Assembly (NCBI RefSeq): GCF_000315625.1
Contig: NW_005434667.1
Location: 1,201,803-1,226,574 of the forward strand
Direction: 5' to 3'
Length of the DNA: 24,772 nucleotides
Origin: Guillardia theta CCMP2712
Lineage: Eukaryota; Cryptophyceae; Pyrenomonadales; Geminigeraceae
This document shows, one piece after another, positions 1 to 8,934 of this stretch (position 1 is its first letter; each line of letters starts with the position of its first letter). Under the pieces are notes generated by a model that did no database searches, had not been told where the DNA came from, and saw only the letters and a program-made list of their open reading frames with translations. The translations under genes and the position numbers were made by a program.

Positions 1-240
1 CTCCTCCTCTCCTCCTCCCTCTACCTCTCCCCCTCCTCCCCTCCTCCCTCCTCCCCTCCTCCCTCCCTCCTCTTTCCTCTCTCCTCCCTTCTCGCATCCG
101 CCCTTCCCTCCCCTTCTCGCTCCCCACTCCTCTCTGCTCTCTCCTTCTTCTCCGTCCTCCGTTCTCCTTTATCCTTCCCTCTGTCGTCCTCCTCGCTATC
201 TTCCTTCCTCTCTGGCCCTTTCTTTCATCTGAGTCCTTGG
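1..240. repeat. C/T-rich low-complexity tract
   Basis: Almost the whole stretch is made of cctcc, ctctcc and cccttc words, so the + strand is nearly all pyrimidine. It ends in a cag at 241-243, directly before an open frame, so it may be the polypyrimidine part of an intron, or it may be promoter or 5' UTR. I see no coding frame in it. The same kind of sequence recurs in the next gene's introns at 742-900 and 1600-1680. Confidence 0.8.
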
Positions 241-243
241 CAG

Positions 244-3200
244 TCGACTGGAGGCATTTCTTGTCTGGGGATGAAGCAGCGAGCTAAGTTTCAGTCCGGC
301 TCAACGGTCAACATGTGCTTGTCGCCCAGCTCAAGGTGAAAAGCTGCTGGTGGAAGAGATTGATAAACGAGACGGGGAAGGGGGAGGGAGGGCGAAGAGG
401 GGGAGAGAAGAGGGGAAACAAGAAGGGGGAAGCGTGAGGGAGGTAGGAGGAAAGGAGGAAGGGAACGAGGAGTGGCAGGAGGAGGAGGGCAAGGATCTTG
501 ACATGATCTACTCTATAGTGAGAGAGATCCTCTTGTGCGAGAAGACTTTCGTGTGGAGCTTTATCACAACGTGTGCAAGGGCACCACCGCTGAGCAGGCG
601 ATTTTCTTCCTCTGCTTGCACACTGGAATGCCCGGCAACTCTCCTCTACGTTTCTTTCGCTCCTCGCTCGATGTCGGCGTCGCGTTCAAGAAAACTCTCA
701 GCAGCTGCTTGACGACGATGCCTACATTGAGGTAGAACCTTTTCATCCTCCTCTCCTCTCCTCTCCTCTCCTCTCCTCTCCTCTCCTCTCCTCTCCTCTT
801 CTCTCCTCTTCTCTCCTCTCCTCTCCTCTCCTTTTCTCTCCTTTTCTCTCCACTCTCCTCCCCATCCTCCTCTCCTCCTCTCCCCCTCCCCCTTCTCTTC
901 TCCTCTTCATCCAGCTCTTTCCCCCTCTCGTCATTCTCGTTCCTGTCCAAACTGCTCTTCGTTGCATCTTTGATTCGCATTCCTCTGGCGATAGTTTTTG
1001 CTTCCCTCTAATCAACGAGCAGATCTTCTATGAGGAGGTTGATCCTGCCAGTACCATGCCGCTGCTTCACCGCCACAAGAGCCTCCGCACGTGGTCGCTC
1101 CTGACAGGCTCCTCCGCCTCAGCCCCCTCGAGCTCGGCCCCTTCCATCACCTCCCAGGCATCTTTAACGTCTATCAACAATGGGTGAGAGGAGGAGCGCG
1201 TGGGGAGGATCAAGTTTCATGGACACTAACGTGAAGCAGGATCACCAGAGCACATCACGAGGCAGAGAGAGCAGCAGCAGCAGCAGCTGGTGCTTCTGCT
1301 GCTTCGTCTGCTGCTGCTGCCGTCCCTTCAGAAAGTCCTCGTCGTGGGATGAGGAGGAGGTCGTTCTTGCAACGTCTGCTCTACTCCAGCGAGCCAGCAA
1401 CTCCTTCCTTCGGCTCCACCAAGCGCTACATCGTCTTCAACGAGGACGTGGAGATGGTGATGGAGAAAGGAGGGTTTCCCTGCCCTCACTTGCTCCTTTT
1501 CCACTCGATACCATCACATTGTCTCGCTTCCGGCTGCTTCTCACCTCCTCCTGCCGTCATGGACGGACGATATTTTTTTGCCGTGTTTCGTTGCACTTTC
1601 CTCTTTCTTCTCCTCTCTTCTCCTCTCTTCTCCTCTCTCCTCTCTCCTCTCTCCTCTCTCCTCTCTTCTCCGCTCCTCGCATATCTAGCTACTTCCCTCT
1701 GGCTGATTTCTGCGTGCAAGTGGATTACGTTGCGAACCAAGACTCGATGGTCTATACCCTGGACAAGGAGCACGTGCGGCGCGGGAAGCAGAAGATCCAA
1801 GGTGATGCTCCTCCTCCAGCACAGAGCGTCTCATTCTTCTTCCTCCAGGTCTCTTCCACTTCCTCGCCATCGTCTGCTCCTCCAAGCTATGGAGTAGCAT
1901 CAGCCACCCCACGTCCCTCTCCCTCCTCCGCACCAACTTCAACACCAGCATGAGCTCCCTCGACAGATTCAGCTCTGGCGGCAGCTTTCAGACTGGCGGA
2001 TCCTTGCGTTCCATCCCGCGCAAGAGTGACGAGGCTGTGCCAAGTCGGACAGGCCAGTGGCGAGCTCAGCTGATGACTTCCGAGGAGGAAGCGCAAGCAC
2101 AGGACGAGGCCCAATCAGAGAGCTATATGATGCGGGTACCGGAGACTTCAGACACGTTCCAGAACCTTCCTTCTCATGAAGTCCTCCTCTTCTCGTGGGA
2201 CTGCAAAGCAGAAGGAAGGCTGCGAGGATCGGGCGTGGTCAAAGTCACCCAGGTATCCCAACTCCATCACCATCCCTTCTCTTGGCCAGCACGCGCACTT
2301 TTCCTCTTCCTTCTCTTATTCAATGTTCATGCCCCTTGATACCATCCTTTCCTCTCCCTCTCCCTCTCGTATCTCCTCTCCTCTTTTCTTTCCTTTTCAG
2401 CTTCTTTGTGATCTTCTTGACTTGTGCTCCTTCGATTGTGACTTTCCGCTCAGAGTTATTTCGTTTTCGAGGCAAAAACCTGCTTTGGGAGAAGCGGCTT
2501 GGTACGGTTGGACATGCTCAACATTTTCTCCTCCATAGAAAACTCGGCAGAGAGTGTGCTTGTCGTCTCTTTCTCTTTCCAGTAAGTTTGTCATGAACTC
2601 CCTTTCTCCTGCACTCTCTCTTCGAATGTTTTGCTGCTCCAAATCCTTCTATCCTTGTGACTTGTCTTCAGAACTCCTGGCAAGCACTTGGGAACAGACA
2701 AGGACATTGCACTGCTGACCTTCAACACGCAAGACGAGTACCAGGGTTGTCTCCGTGTTCTCCTTCGACTCAAAGAATTCTTCGGGGAGCCGCTAGTCTT
2801 CAACTCGCCCCTGCCTGCCAAGCCCGGGGAGGTGGGGGCCATGCAGTCCTTCCCCGAGCTCTTCGGCGAGCTCTCGGAGGTGCGGGAGGTGGAGACGGTT
2901 AGGAGGGGAAGGATCGTAGTGAAGAGGAGGGATCGCTCATTCGAACGGTAAGGCTGCGGACGTGAGGAAAAGAGTCCCTGGCTCACTCGCCGGTGCAGAT
3001 TGTGCTGTGTGATGGAGGGAAGCGCAGTCGAGATTGTACATGGGCAAGTGACGCGACGGGCAGAGGTCGGCGACTTGCTGTTCCTTATCGACTTCCTGCA
3101 GCATTTCACTGCAAACCAGGTGAAGTAGCCTGCTCCTCTCATCGCTCCCTCTCTTCCTCTTGAGTCCTTTTGATCCTCACGTACTCGCAGGCGAGCACCT

Positions 3201-3515
3201 ACGCGTCCAACGATTGCAAGCAGCTTGTGCTTGCGCTGGTTCCCTTTGAAAAGGTGAGGGCAAGGCTGGACAGCGACGCAGACTTCTCGTCGAGGTTCTA
3301 TGAGTACAGGTCTGCTCCCCCTCCCCTCCTACTTCTCCTTCGCCTCGCCCACCCCCCACCTCCATCCCCCAAACTGACATTACACATGTAACGTCAGCGC
3401 GCGAGTGCTGGCACTGGAGCTCTACAGGTACGGGCCGGAGACTCCGGTGAAGAACTTGAAGCTGTTTCACTTCCTCCGTGGCAACAGCACCACCTTCGAT
3501 AGCGATGCCGTTTGA
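244..3515 (+). CDS. Unrecognised 11-exon gene with a PH/GRAM-like section (5' end uncertain)
   Basis: Proposed exons: 244-335, 519-731 (probably split by a mini-intron at 650-690), 1023-1183, 1249-1473, 1689-1801, 1849-2252, 2454-2581, 2672-2947, 2999-3119, 3191-3309 and 3398-3515. Every junction is GT..AG with matching phase, giving about 640-655 aa. An ATG at 271 could be the start, but an upstream exon outside the window is equally possible. The part encoded by exons 6-8 reads EVLLFSWDCKAEGRLRGSG, then SYFVFEAKTCFGRSGLVRLD, then a strand ending at DIALLTFNTQDEYQGCL. This order (small strands, a YFVFE strand, a final helix) resembles a PH/GRAM fold, but that is inference. The protein carries an Ala/Ser run from a CAG/CTG repeat near 1270-1320 and a Ser/Gly-rich linker after 1950. 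The C-terminus is helical and ends FLRGNSTTFDSDAV. I do not recognise the family and assign no function. It is convergent with the phosphatase gene, 121 bp away. Confidence 0.7.
742..845. repeat. (CCTCT)n intronic microsatellite
   Basis: This is a run of ctcct/cctct pentamers with a few single-base variants, lying in the intron 732-1022 of the first gene. On the - strand it reads as endless GEERR-type codons, which create spurious reading frames. Further C/T-rich sequence continues to about 915. Confidence 0.9.
1596..1680. repeat. (TCTCC)n-type intronic pyrimidine repeat
   Basis: This run of ctctcct and ctcttctcc words sits in the intron 1474-1688, just before its tag acceptor. It is a second copy of the pyrimidine-rich intron style seen at 742-845. 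It probably serves as, or has expanded from, the polypyrimidine tract. Confidence 0.85.
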
Positions 3516-3529
3516 GTCTGGTACGAGGG

Positions 3530-3617
3530 GCAGGAACTTGTGAATAGATAATGGGGCAGGAACTTGTGAAGTGATGGGGGTCAGAAACTTGTGAAGTGAT
3601 GGGGGTCAGGAACTTAT
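3530..3617. repeat. Tandem repeat of about 25 bp between two convergent genes
   Basis: The phrase gggg(c/t)caggaacttgtgaa occurs about three and a half times with a period near 25 bp, starting 15 bp after the stop codon of the + strand gene. The last copy is degraded (aggaacttatg). It fills the 121-bp gap between the two convergent genes and so probably lies in the 3' UTR of one or both. Confidence 0.85.
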
Positions 3618-3636
3618 GTCATAGAATGTTGAAGAT

Positions 3637-4428
3637 TTAGAGAAACTTGAAGAGAGAAGCTGCGAGATCTCGTTGGTCCTCCCACACAACAACACGCGGC
3701 ACTGCTATCCCCTCCTCTTCTGCTCGAACTAAGCGGCGGTGAAGGCCCCAGTCCTTTCTCACCAGCGCTGTCCCTTCCTTAGGCAGCGCATTAACGCCCT
3801 CGTAGTCGCCCTCGCCATCCCCGCAGTAGACAACGGAGTGCCACTCCCTCTCCGAGATCCAATCCTTCATCACTCGCCCCTTGCACAGGTTGGGAGGAGA
3901 GGAGGATCCCTCCGGATGCTCGTCCTGGTGGAAAGGAGACACCACGATCCTCTCTCCTTGCAACGTCACAGGGTTAGTGACTATGCGAGAGAAGCAGCCA
4001 AGCAGCCCCTTTGACTGCAGGACCCCCTCGATGAAAAACGAGTTCGCATCACTGAGAACACGGAGATCTATGCCCGCCTGTGCTGCCTCCTCCACGAAGC
4101 GCAAAAGCTCTGCCTCGATGGGGATGGTGGCAAGAAAGTCTTGGATGTCCTTGGACTTAACGTCGAGCTCACTGATCGCCTTTAGCTCCTCGTCCATGCC
4201 TCTCGTCCAGCTCCTCGTGGCGGCTGCTTCCTGCAGTCTCTTCTTTGAGATTTCTTTGTCAGCACAGAACTTGAACACAACTTCAGTGTCAGAGTTGCAC
4301 TCGATCATGGTCCAGTCGAAATCAAACACAACAAGTTGTCTGCGAGCAGCATTCTGCTCGCCTTCGTTCATGTTCAGACGGTCTCCCGTCACGTCAGAGC
4401 TGCATACTGTTCGCGTAGAGGTTTGCAA
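3637..4428 (-). CDS. HAD-superfamily phosphatase, PHOSPHO1/PHOSPHO2 (phosphoethanolamine/phosphocholine phosphatase) type
   Basis: A single uninterrupted frame of 263 aa; a second Met at residue 20 could also be the start. HAD motifs are present in order. Motif I, VFDFDWTMIECNSD, has nucleophile Asp36 and acid/base Asp38. Motif II is the Ser of LRVLSDANSFF (about residue 126). The catalytic Lys is in NLCKGRV (about 183). Motif IV is YCGDGEGDY, with metal-binding Asp204 and Asp208. The NLCKG context and overall length fit the Put_Phosphatase family, whose members dephosphorylate phosphoethanolamine, phosphocholine or pyridoxal phosphate; plant members respond to phosphate starvation. The N-terminal 30 residues are Thr/Ser/Arg-rich without a clear signal peptide, so the cytosol is likely. 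The enzyme class is secure but the exact substrate cannot be read from sequence. Unlike its neighbours it has no introns. Confidence 0.9.
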   Translation of the reverse strand: MQTSTRTVCSSDVTGDRLNMNEGEQNAARRQLVVFDFDWTMIECNSDTEVVFKFCADKEISKKRLQEAAATRSWTRGMDEELKAISELDVKSKDIQDFLATIPIEAELLRFVEEAAQAGIDLRVLSDANSFFIEGVLQSKGLLGCFSRIVTNPVTLQGERIVVSPFHQDEHPEGSSSPPNLCKGRVMKDWISEREWHSVVYCGDGEGDYEGVNALPKEGTALVRKDWGLHRRLVRAEEEGIAVPRVVVWEDQRDLAASLFKFL

Positions 4429-5472
4429 GCGCGCTGCGATGCTGCGGGCAGCGCCGTAACTACAAGCTTGTGAGGTCTGGGAGGTGCTGCTCCGTGCTGC
4501 TCCTGGTGCTACTACACTTATTACTCAGCAATAGGTGTAGGGGTACTTCTCATGGAATTTGATGAGGGTGAAGGGGTGGTGGGGTAGGCTCGTGCTGTAG
4601 AGGGGTGGGGGGGGGGTGTAGCCCTTGGTCAAGAGCTGTAGGGGGTTGAAGGGAAGGGGCAAAGCTCACGGAGGGGGGGACGGGAGGCCCTAGCTTGAGG
4701 GGGTAGGGGTGGGTGCTATTGAGGTGGACAGTGTCCAGGAGGTAGGTAGTGGACGGGCTCAATTAATCTTAGATACAATTTAATGGTACAAAAAGGAAGT
4801 TATACTCTTCTATATAATTACTTTTACTTGAAGATTTGAATATGAAACCCCCAGAAAGATATATAATTTTGTGATGGAAGGAGACCACACAGTAGCAGAG
4901 TTATTTTATAAATATGACAAATGGTAATAAATTGTCGTATAATTAAAAAGCGTTTTTATATTTGCAATAAGTTGTAGATCTAGTTTTTAACCTACAAGGA
5001 ATTTAATTCAAACCTCCCGCCCGCCAATGCACCCTCACCCGCAACATCCTCGATCAGATTTCCATGCGCTTAGTCCGCTTGATCCTGATATTCTCTATCT
5101 TCTCATCTTGTCGTGTGTGTGTCGAAATGATCTTGGATCCATTTACATGTCTCAATACTGATTCTCTGCATGTTTTCGACCATGAGTCATCATAATTTGT
5201 AAACTCGTGTTCTGAACATGAGTATTCTGCTTTCATGCTTGATTCAATTTGCTGAAGCTTGAATTGTGTTCATTTTTGATGAAAGATGAAGTATTTTTGT
5301 GCAAATCATTAATCTCTTTGAGTCTTTTCTAGGAGATTGCACGCGTGATTTGCTTTCGTTTGATGATTGGTTTCGAAAATACATCTTGATTTTCAGTGTA
5401 TATCGGCAGCTTGTTGATTTTTCGTTTACTGCTTGACCTCTGAAATCTTCAGCAGATTGTTGAAAGATTAGA
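4429..5472. other. Intergenic region: G-rich block, then AT-rich block, then T-rich leader
   Basis: From 4555 to 4755 the + strand is strongly G-rich (ggggtgg, a run of ten g near 4608-4617). It changes abruptly near 4760 to an AT-rich stretch with tatataa-like words (4811, 4860) that lasts to about 5010. From 5050 to 5470 the sequence is T-rich and ordinary and probably contains the promoter and 5' leader of the coiled-coil gene. The divergent phosphatase promoter should lie near 4430-4550. I see no convincing coding frame. Confidence 0.6.
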
Positions 5473-6500
5473 ATGCCCGAATCTGTTGTTATCGAAGTCC
5501 CAGTGAAATCTCCTGTCCAGGGGACAAAATCCCCTGCTCAAGTCAGACTGGAGTCGCGTGCAAACGAGCCCAGAAGTCCCCTTAGTCCAGCAGCTTTGAA
5601 GCAAAATCTGGAGAATGCTGAGCTTAACCGCAAGGTTGGTTTATTCTCTCTTTGCATGGCTTCTCATTTTGTTTCCAGAACCTGCTCATGGCAAGAGCTG
5701 AGAAATGCAGGGACAACTACTCGAAGGCGAAGGAGGTCTCAATCACACAGAAAGAAGCGTTTAATGAGAAGACGAACCTTCAGGCAGAGAGCATCCAAAA
5801 CAGACTTGTAAGCAGCATCTTTTCTCTCAGCGTCGCTCAATTGTTTGCAGGCTGTTGCAGAAGCCAACCGGTTGGCTCAGACTGAGAAGTGCCTTGAGCA
5901 AACCAAAGCTATGAACCAGAGGGTTCAAGAGGCTCAGAAGAAGCGAGAGGAGCAGATCGCATCGGAAAAAGAAGAGCTGGATAAGAGCGTCTCCTCCTCC
6001 AAGGAGCGTCTTTCGGCTGCTGAGGAGAGACGAACCAGCATGCTTCGCGAGGCTCAGGAGAAGGCAGCGGCGGAAGTTGCCAAGGTCTGTGTGCGTGAGA
6101 ATAAGATGCTACCATGATGGGGTGTTGGCTTTGATGAACGGTGTTGGTTGGGACGATAGGGTGTTGATTGTGATGGAAGGGTGATGACTGGTGTTGTTAG
6201 GCGAAAGAGCTCGCAGCCAAGAAGCAGCAATCGCTGCAGGACATGGACGAGAAGATCAAAGAGAAGCTGTCAGCAGCTGAAGACAGGCGCAACATTATTC
6301 TCTCGGAACAGAAGGAGAAGGCAGCTGCTGCCTACATCCACGCCAAGGATGTCTCTGCTCAACAGCAGGCCAAGGAGACTCAGCTTCGAGATGACCTCGA
6401 GAACAAAATTCAAGCGAAACTTGCGGAAGCTGAGAACCGCAGACTTTCGGGATCTCCAGCGAAGTTTGCCAAGGCTAAGGCAGATGAGTCCATTAATTAA
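5473..6500 (+). CDS. Coiled-coil protein with stathmin-like repeats
   Basis: Four exons, 5473-5634, 5679-5807, 5851-6084 and 6201-6500, separated by phase-0 introns of 44, 43 and 116 nt, give 274 aa. The first ~45 residues are rich in Ser-Pro and Thr-Lys-Ser-Pro sites (KSPVQGTKSPAQ, PRSPLSP), which suits proline-directed kinases. The rest is one long charged Ala/Glu/Lys/Gln helix. A segment of the type KERLSAAEERR, KEKLSAAEDRR, QAKLAEAENRR appears three times, each followed by a stretch like REAQEKAAAEVAK, so the protein is built of internal repeats of roughly 40-60 residues. This arrangement is like stathmin's tubulin-binding helix repeats, and a microtubule-related role is a reasonable guess but unproven. 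Any long coiled coil could look similar. An AATAAA follows at 6667. Confidence 0.85.
6085..6200 (+). other. Intron with degenerate gtgttg repeats
   Basis: The third intron of the coiled-coil gene is longer than its neighbours. It contains several copies of ggtgttgg/gggtgttg (from about 6119 to 6195) at 25-35 nt intervals before the tag acceptor. This looks like a decayed tandem duplication that lengthened the intron. Confidence 0.5.
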
Positions 6501-6666
6501 GCATGCCGGGATCAGAAGCTGCATGAGAGGTTCTATTGACACCCTCAGTGCGTCTTGTGAGATTATTAGATGATGCACTCATGAAAGTCGGTTGCACCTT
6601 TCTTCTCATGACTCAAGTGTGAATCTTAATCCATCTATTTCATGGTTATAATCTGTGTTAACGTTG

Positions 6667-6672
6667 AATAAA
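6667..6672 (+). promoter_or_regulatory. AATAAA polyadenylation signal candidate
   Basis: A perfect aataaa lies 167 nt after the stop codon of the coiled-coil gene on the same strand, in an otherwise T-rich 3' region. The position is plausible for 3' end formation. Confidence 0.45.
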
Positions 6673-6737
6673 CTTGGTGTACAAACTAGCTCACCTCCTT
6701 TAATTTCCTTGTGACACCCTCACCAATCTCTCTTCCC

Positions 6738-6935
6738 CTACCAGGAGTCGCCCCCGTTGGCATCTGCTGCAGCACTGACCATACTCATCAGTGACAAAGC
6801 AAGCGATGCGAAGGCGAACCTGTACTGCTTGTGCGCACTGCCATAGAGACCTTTGATAGTCGATAGCGGCATGTTCACAGACGAGTGATGAAACGCTCGC
6901 ATGTGCACAGACTGGCCGCCCCCGCATGACTGCAA
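6738..6935 (-). CDS. Possible small single-pass membrane protein
   Basis: A 65-aa frame on the - strand with ATG at 6935 and a second ATG at 6902. Residues 35-55 form a hydrophobic segment (YRFAFASLALSLMSMVSAAA) followed by the polar tail DANGGDSW. The part before it is basic with few acids, as in small mitochondrial inner-membrane subunits. I do not recognise a family, and the frame is short enough to be chance. In favour are the clean hydrophobic helix, a normal stop and a position tail-to-tail with the gene ending at 6500. The start could also be in an exon I cannot see. Confidence 0.3.
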   Translation of the reverse strand: MQSCGGGQSVHMRAFHHSSVNMPLSTIKGLYGSAHKQYRFAFASLALSLMSMVSAAADANGGDSW

Positions 6936-7066
6936 AGGACGTCATTTCCCGTCTCGCGATAGTACTACTACGTGATTTCAACACTGCAACTGGAAGAGAG
7001 GGGAGAAAGCATTGAGTGCATAACAAGAGCATCGCAGTACATAGAAATGAAGAGCACTAGAGCATT

Positions 7067-7130
7067 CAAGGTAGATGAGCATTGCAGGTAGATGAGCATT
7101 TCAGATAGATGAGCATCGAAGGTGAATGAG
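7067..7130. repeat. Degenerate 17-bp tandem repeat (ggtagatgagcattgca)
   Basis: The phrase (g/a)gtagatgagcatt appears as aaggtagatgagcattgca, ggtagatgagcatttca, gatagatgagcatcgaa and ggtgaatgag, which is about 3.7 copies with period 17. It has the same period as the large array at 19353-20060, but the unit sequence differs. Confidence 0.75.
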
Positions 7131-7396
7131 AAATGTTTCGCCACAATGTTGTTTTCTCGACTGAAATTGCAAGTCAAGTGCACACATTGGGCCTTACATT
7201 CCCATAGGGTCCACAGGCGTGAATGAGATGCTTGCGATTCTTGGCAGCAGTGTGAAGCCCCATGGTTTTCGAAGAGCCTGATGCAACCACGCCAAGTTAT
7301 CAAGCCGCCCCGATCTCAACTGTCCAACTCTGTTCTCATTCCTGATACACAGCAAATCTCAAACTATAAACATGTCCCTGATTTCTTCTGTAAAGT

Positions 7397-7425
7397 TCGT
7401 CCTCGTCCTCGTCCTCGTCCTCGCG
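7397..7425. repeat. (CGTCCT)n microsatellite
   Basis: The words cgtcct are repeated four times (cgtcctcgtcctcg...), giving an RPRPRPRP run in one frame. The surrounding open frame has no other protein-like features, so I treat this as a simple repeat. Confidence 0.8.
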
Positions 7426-7709
7426 ATTCTAGTTCCTTTCCTGATTCTCGCCATCGTTTGATTTCTCGCTGCTCTCATTCAAAACTCCCTTCGCCTCCTC
7501 GAAATGCTTTTCACAACAACCATGCCACACCCGTTAGTACCCTCCCCCCAAACCCTCGCCTTCTCTACTACCTCCCCGCTGTTACCGTGACCCCCTGTTT
7601 TCCTTGAAATTTAAGGGAAAGACGGGGGAGAATCGATAAAATATCCAAGGGGGTAGGGTGGTCTCCAACGATTGTTGGGTAAGGGTAGGGTAGACGCTGA
7701 AGTGTCGCG

Positions 7710-8841
7710 ATGGCGATAGGCCGATGGGCGGCAGCGGGGCTGGGCATGCTGGCGATGGCGATGCTGCTGGTAAGTCATCGAGAAGACGAGCTTGAAGGAA
7801 GAGCAAGGAGAAATGAATGACGGGTAGAGCATGAGAAAGACCTAGATACCGAAGGACACAGTGAGAGGAATATAAACATAATATGGTGTGAAGTAGTGCG
7901 AGCAATAGCACGGTGAGGGGCAGGAATATAAGCAGAGAAGATTGTAATGAGTAGAAGAAAGACACATGAAGGTTGAAGGGATGTGCAAACGGTTGTGACA
8001 CGCTTGAAAATGTGTGTGGGGGTTGAATCTCAATGCATTTTGTTCAAACATGATTCAACCGACTGCATCGCTGCATGTCTACTTCGATATGGTGTAGGCT
8101 TGTTCTGATTAGCTGAAGCACAAATATCTTTCTTTGTATTGTGTGTTCTGTGCGGTCGCTGGCTCATGCTCTGGGCAGACGTCCACGAAGAAAATTGTTC
8201 TCGAGCAAGAGATCGGCGAGTATGGGACAGGCTTGAACAACCAGCAAAGTTTGAATGCAGACAACCTCTATGAGAACACGTTTCAAGATGATCCAGGGCA
8301 CATTTCAAGGGCTGAGATCAGGTTCAACGCTGCTCTCAAGGCTGCAGGTGGCGAAGGTGGACAGCCTCTTGCTCAGGCGAGAGCTCCGCTTGCTGCTGCT
8401 CCCTCCTCGGGCTCTGGCTGGGCTGCTTATCCGGTGTTGAGCAGGAAGCGCAAGGCGCAGGGAGTCACAGTCAACATAGTGGAGGGGAAGAGGGGAAGGG
8501 AGGAACATCGCCATGGCATGTCCGCGTCTGAGGCGCGGGGTGACCTCGAGAGCTATTTCTCTTCCCTCGGCAACCAACTGAAGGCGCAGGAGAGGAAACA
8601 TGCCCAGCAGATCTTGAACTCGCTCTCCTCATCTTCTTCTTCAACCTCCTCCTCCTCCTCCTCAGATGCTTCCAGAGAGCAAGGGTCTGGTGGGGTTCCC
8701 AGACAGGAGAGAACGGATCAGAAACTCTCGGCGCTCATGAAGTTGGTGGAGAAAGCGGCTCACTCGCAGAAATTTCAGCGGGCGCTGGTCGGTGCGTCCA
8801 AGGGAAAGTTCAGACAATCCCTTGTGGGTGATTTCGAGTGA
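7710..8841 (+). CDS. Putative secreted or endomembrane protein, two exons; family unknown
   Basis: The long open part, 8179-8841, has no ATG near its beginning. A good upstream first exon is 7710-7769, which encodes MAIGRWAAAGLGMLAMAMLL. This is a signal-peptide-like run and ends at a consensus gtaagt donor. The acceptor is gggcag before 8179, and both sides are phase 0, giving 240 aa with a 409-nt intron, long for this window. The mature part begins TSTKKIVLEQEIGEYGTGLN. It has an Ala/Gly-rich section, a basic cluster (SRKRKAQ, EGKRGREE), a Ser run from (tcc)n around 8632-8664, and an amphipathic C-terminal helix (LSALMKLVEKAAHSQKFQRAL). The basic cluster would also suit a nuclear protein, so the secretory reading depends on the first exon being right. 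No family is recognised. Confidence 0.5.
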
Positions 8842-8934
8842 AGGGCATGGTTTGCCGCCTTTAAGCGTTAGTTTTTGGTGAGGAGAGGAAGGGATCAGGG
8901 ATGTGTTTGTAAGTTTCATGAACAGCTGAGACTG

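Larger units (their letters stand above)
6501..7709. other. Intergenic region, mostly without recognisable genes
   Basis: Contains the 3' UTR of the coiled-coil gene, one possible small - strand gene (6738-6935), a 17-bp degenerate repeat (7067-7130), a cctcgt microsatellite (7397-7425) and a G-rich stretch (7618-7700, gggggtagggtgg and gggtaagggtagggtag). The longer open frames here (for example 6968-7303 - and 7281-7607 +) have repetitive or biased composition and no domain I recognise. Confidence 0.5.

Noticed and set aside
564-1015. Two - strand frames of 90-138 codons rich in GEERR
   Set aside because: They are translations of the (CCTCT)n intronic repeat and have no other protein-like content.
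3739-4459. + strand frames of 91 and 192 codons opposite the phosphatase
   Set aside because: They are antisense shadows; the - strand carries all four HAD motifs.
7281-7607. 108-codon + strand frame with an RPRPRP run
   Set aside because: The RP run is a microsatellite and the rest has no helix, domain or splice support.
7582-8051. Several - strand frames of 69-139 codons
   Set aside because: Low-complexity translation of G/A-rich sequence, lying in the first-exon and intron region of the + strand gene.
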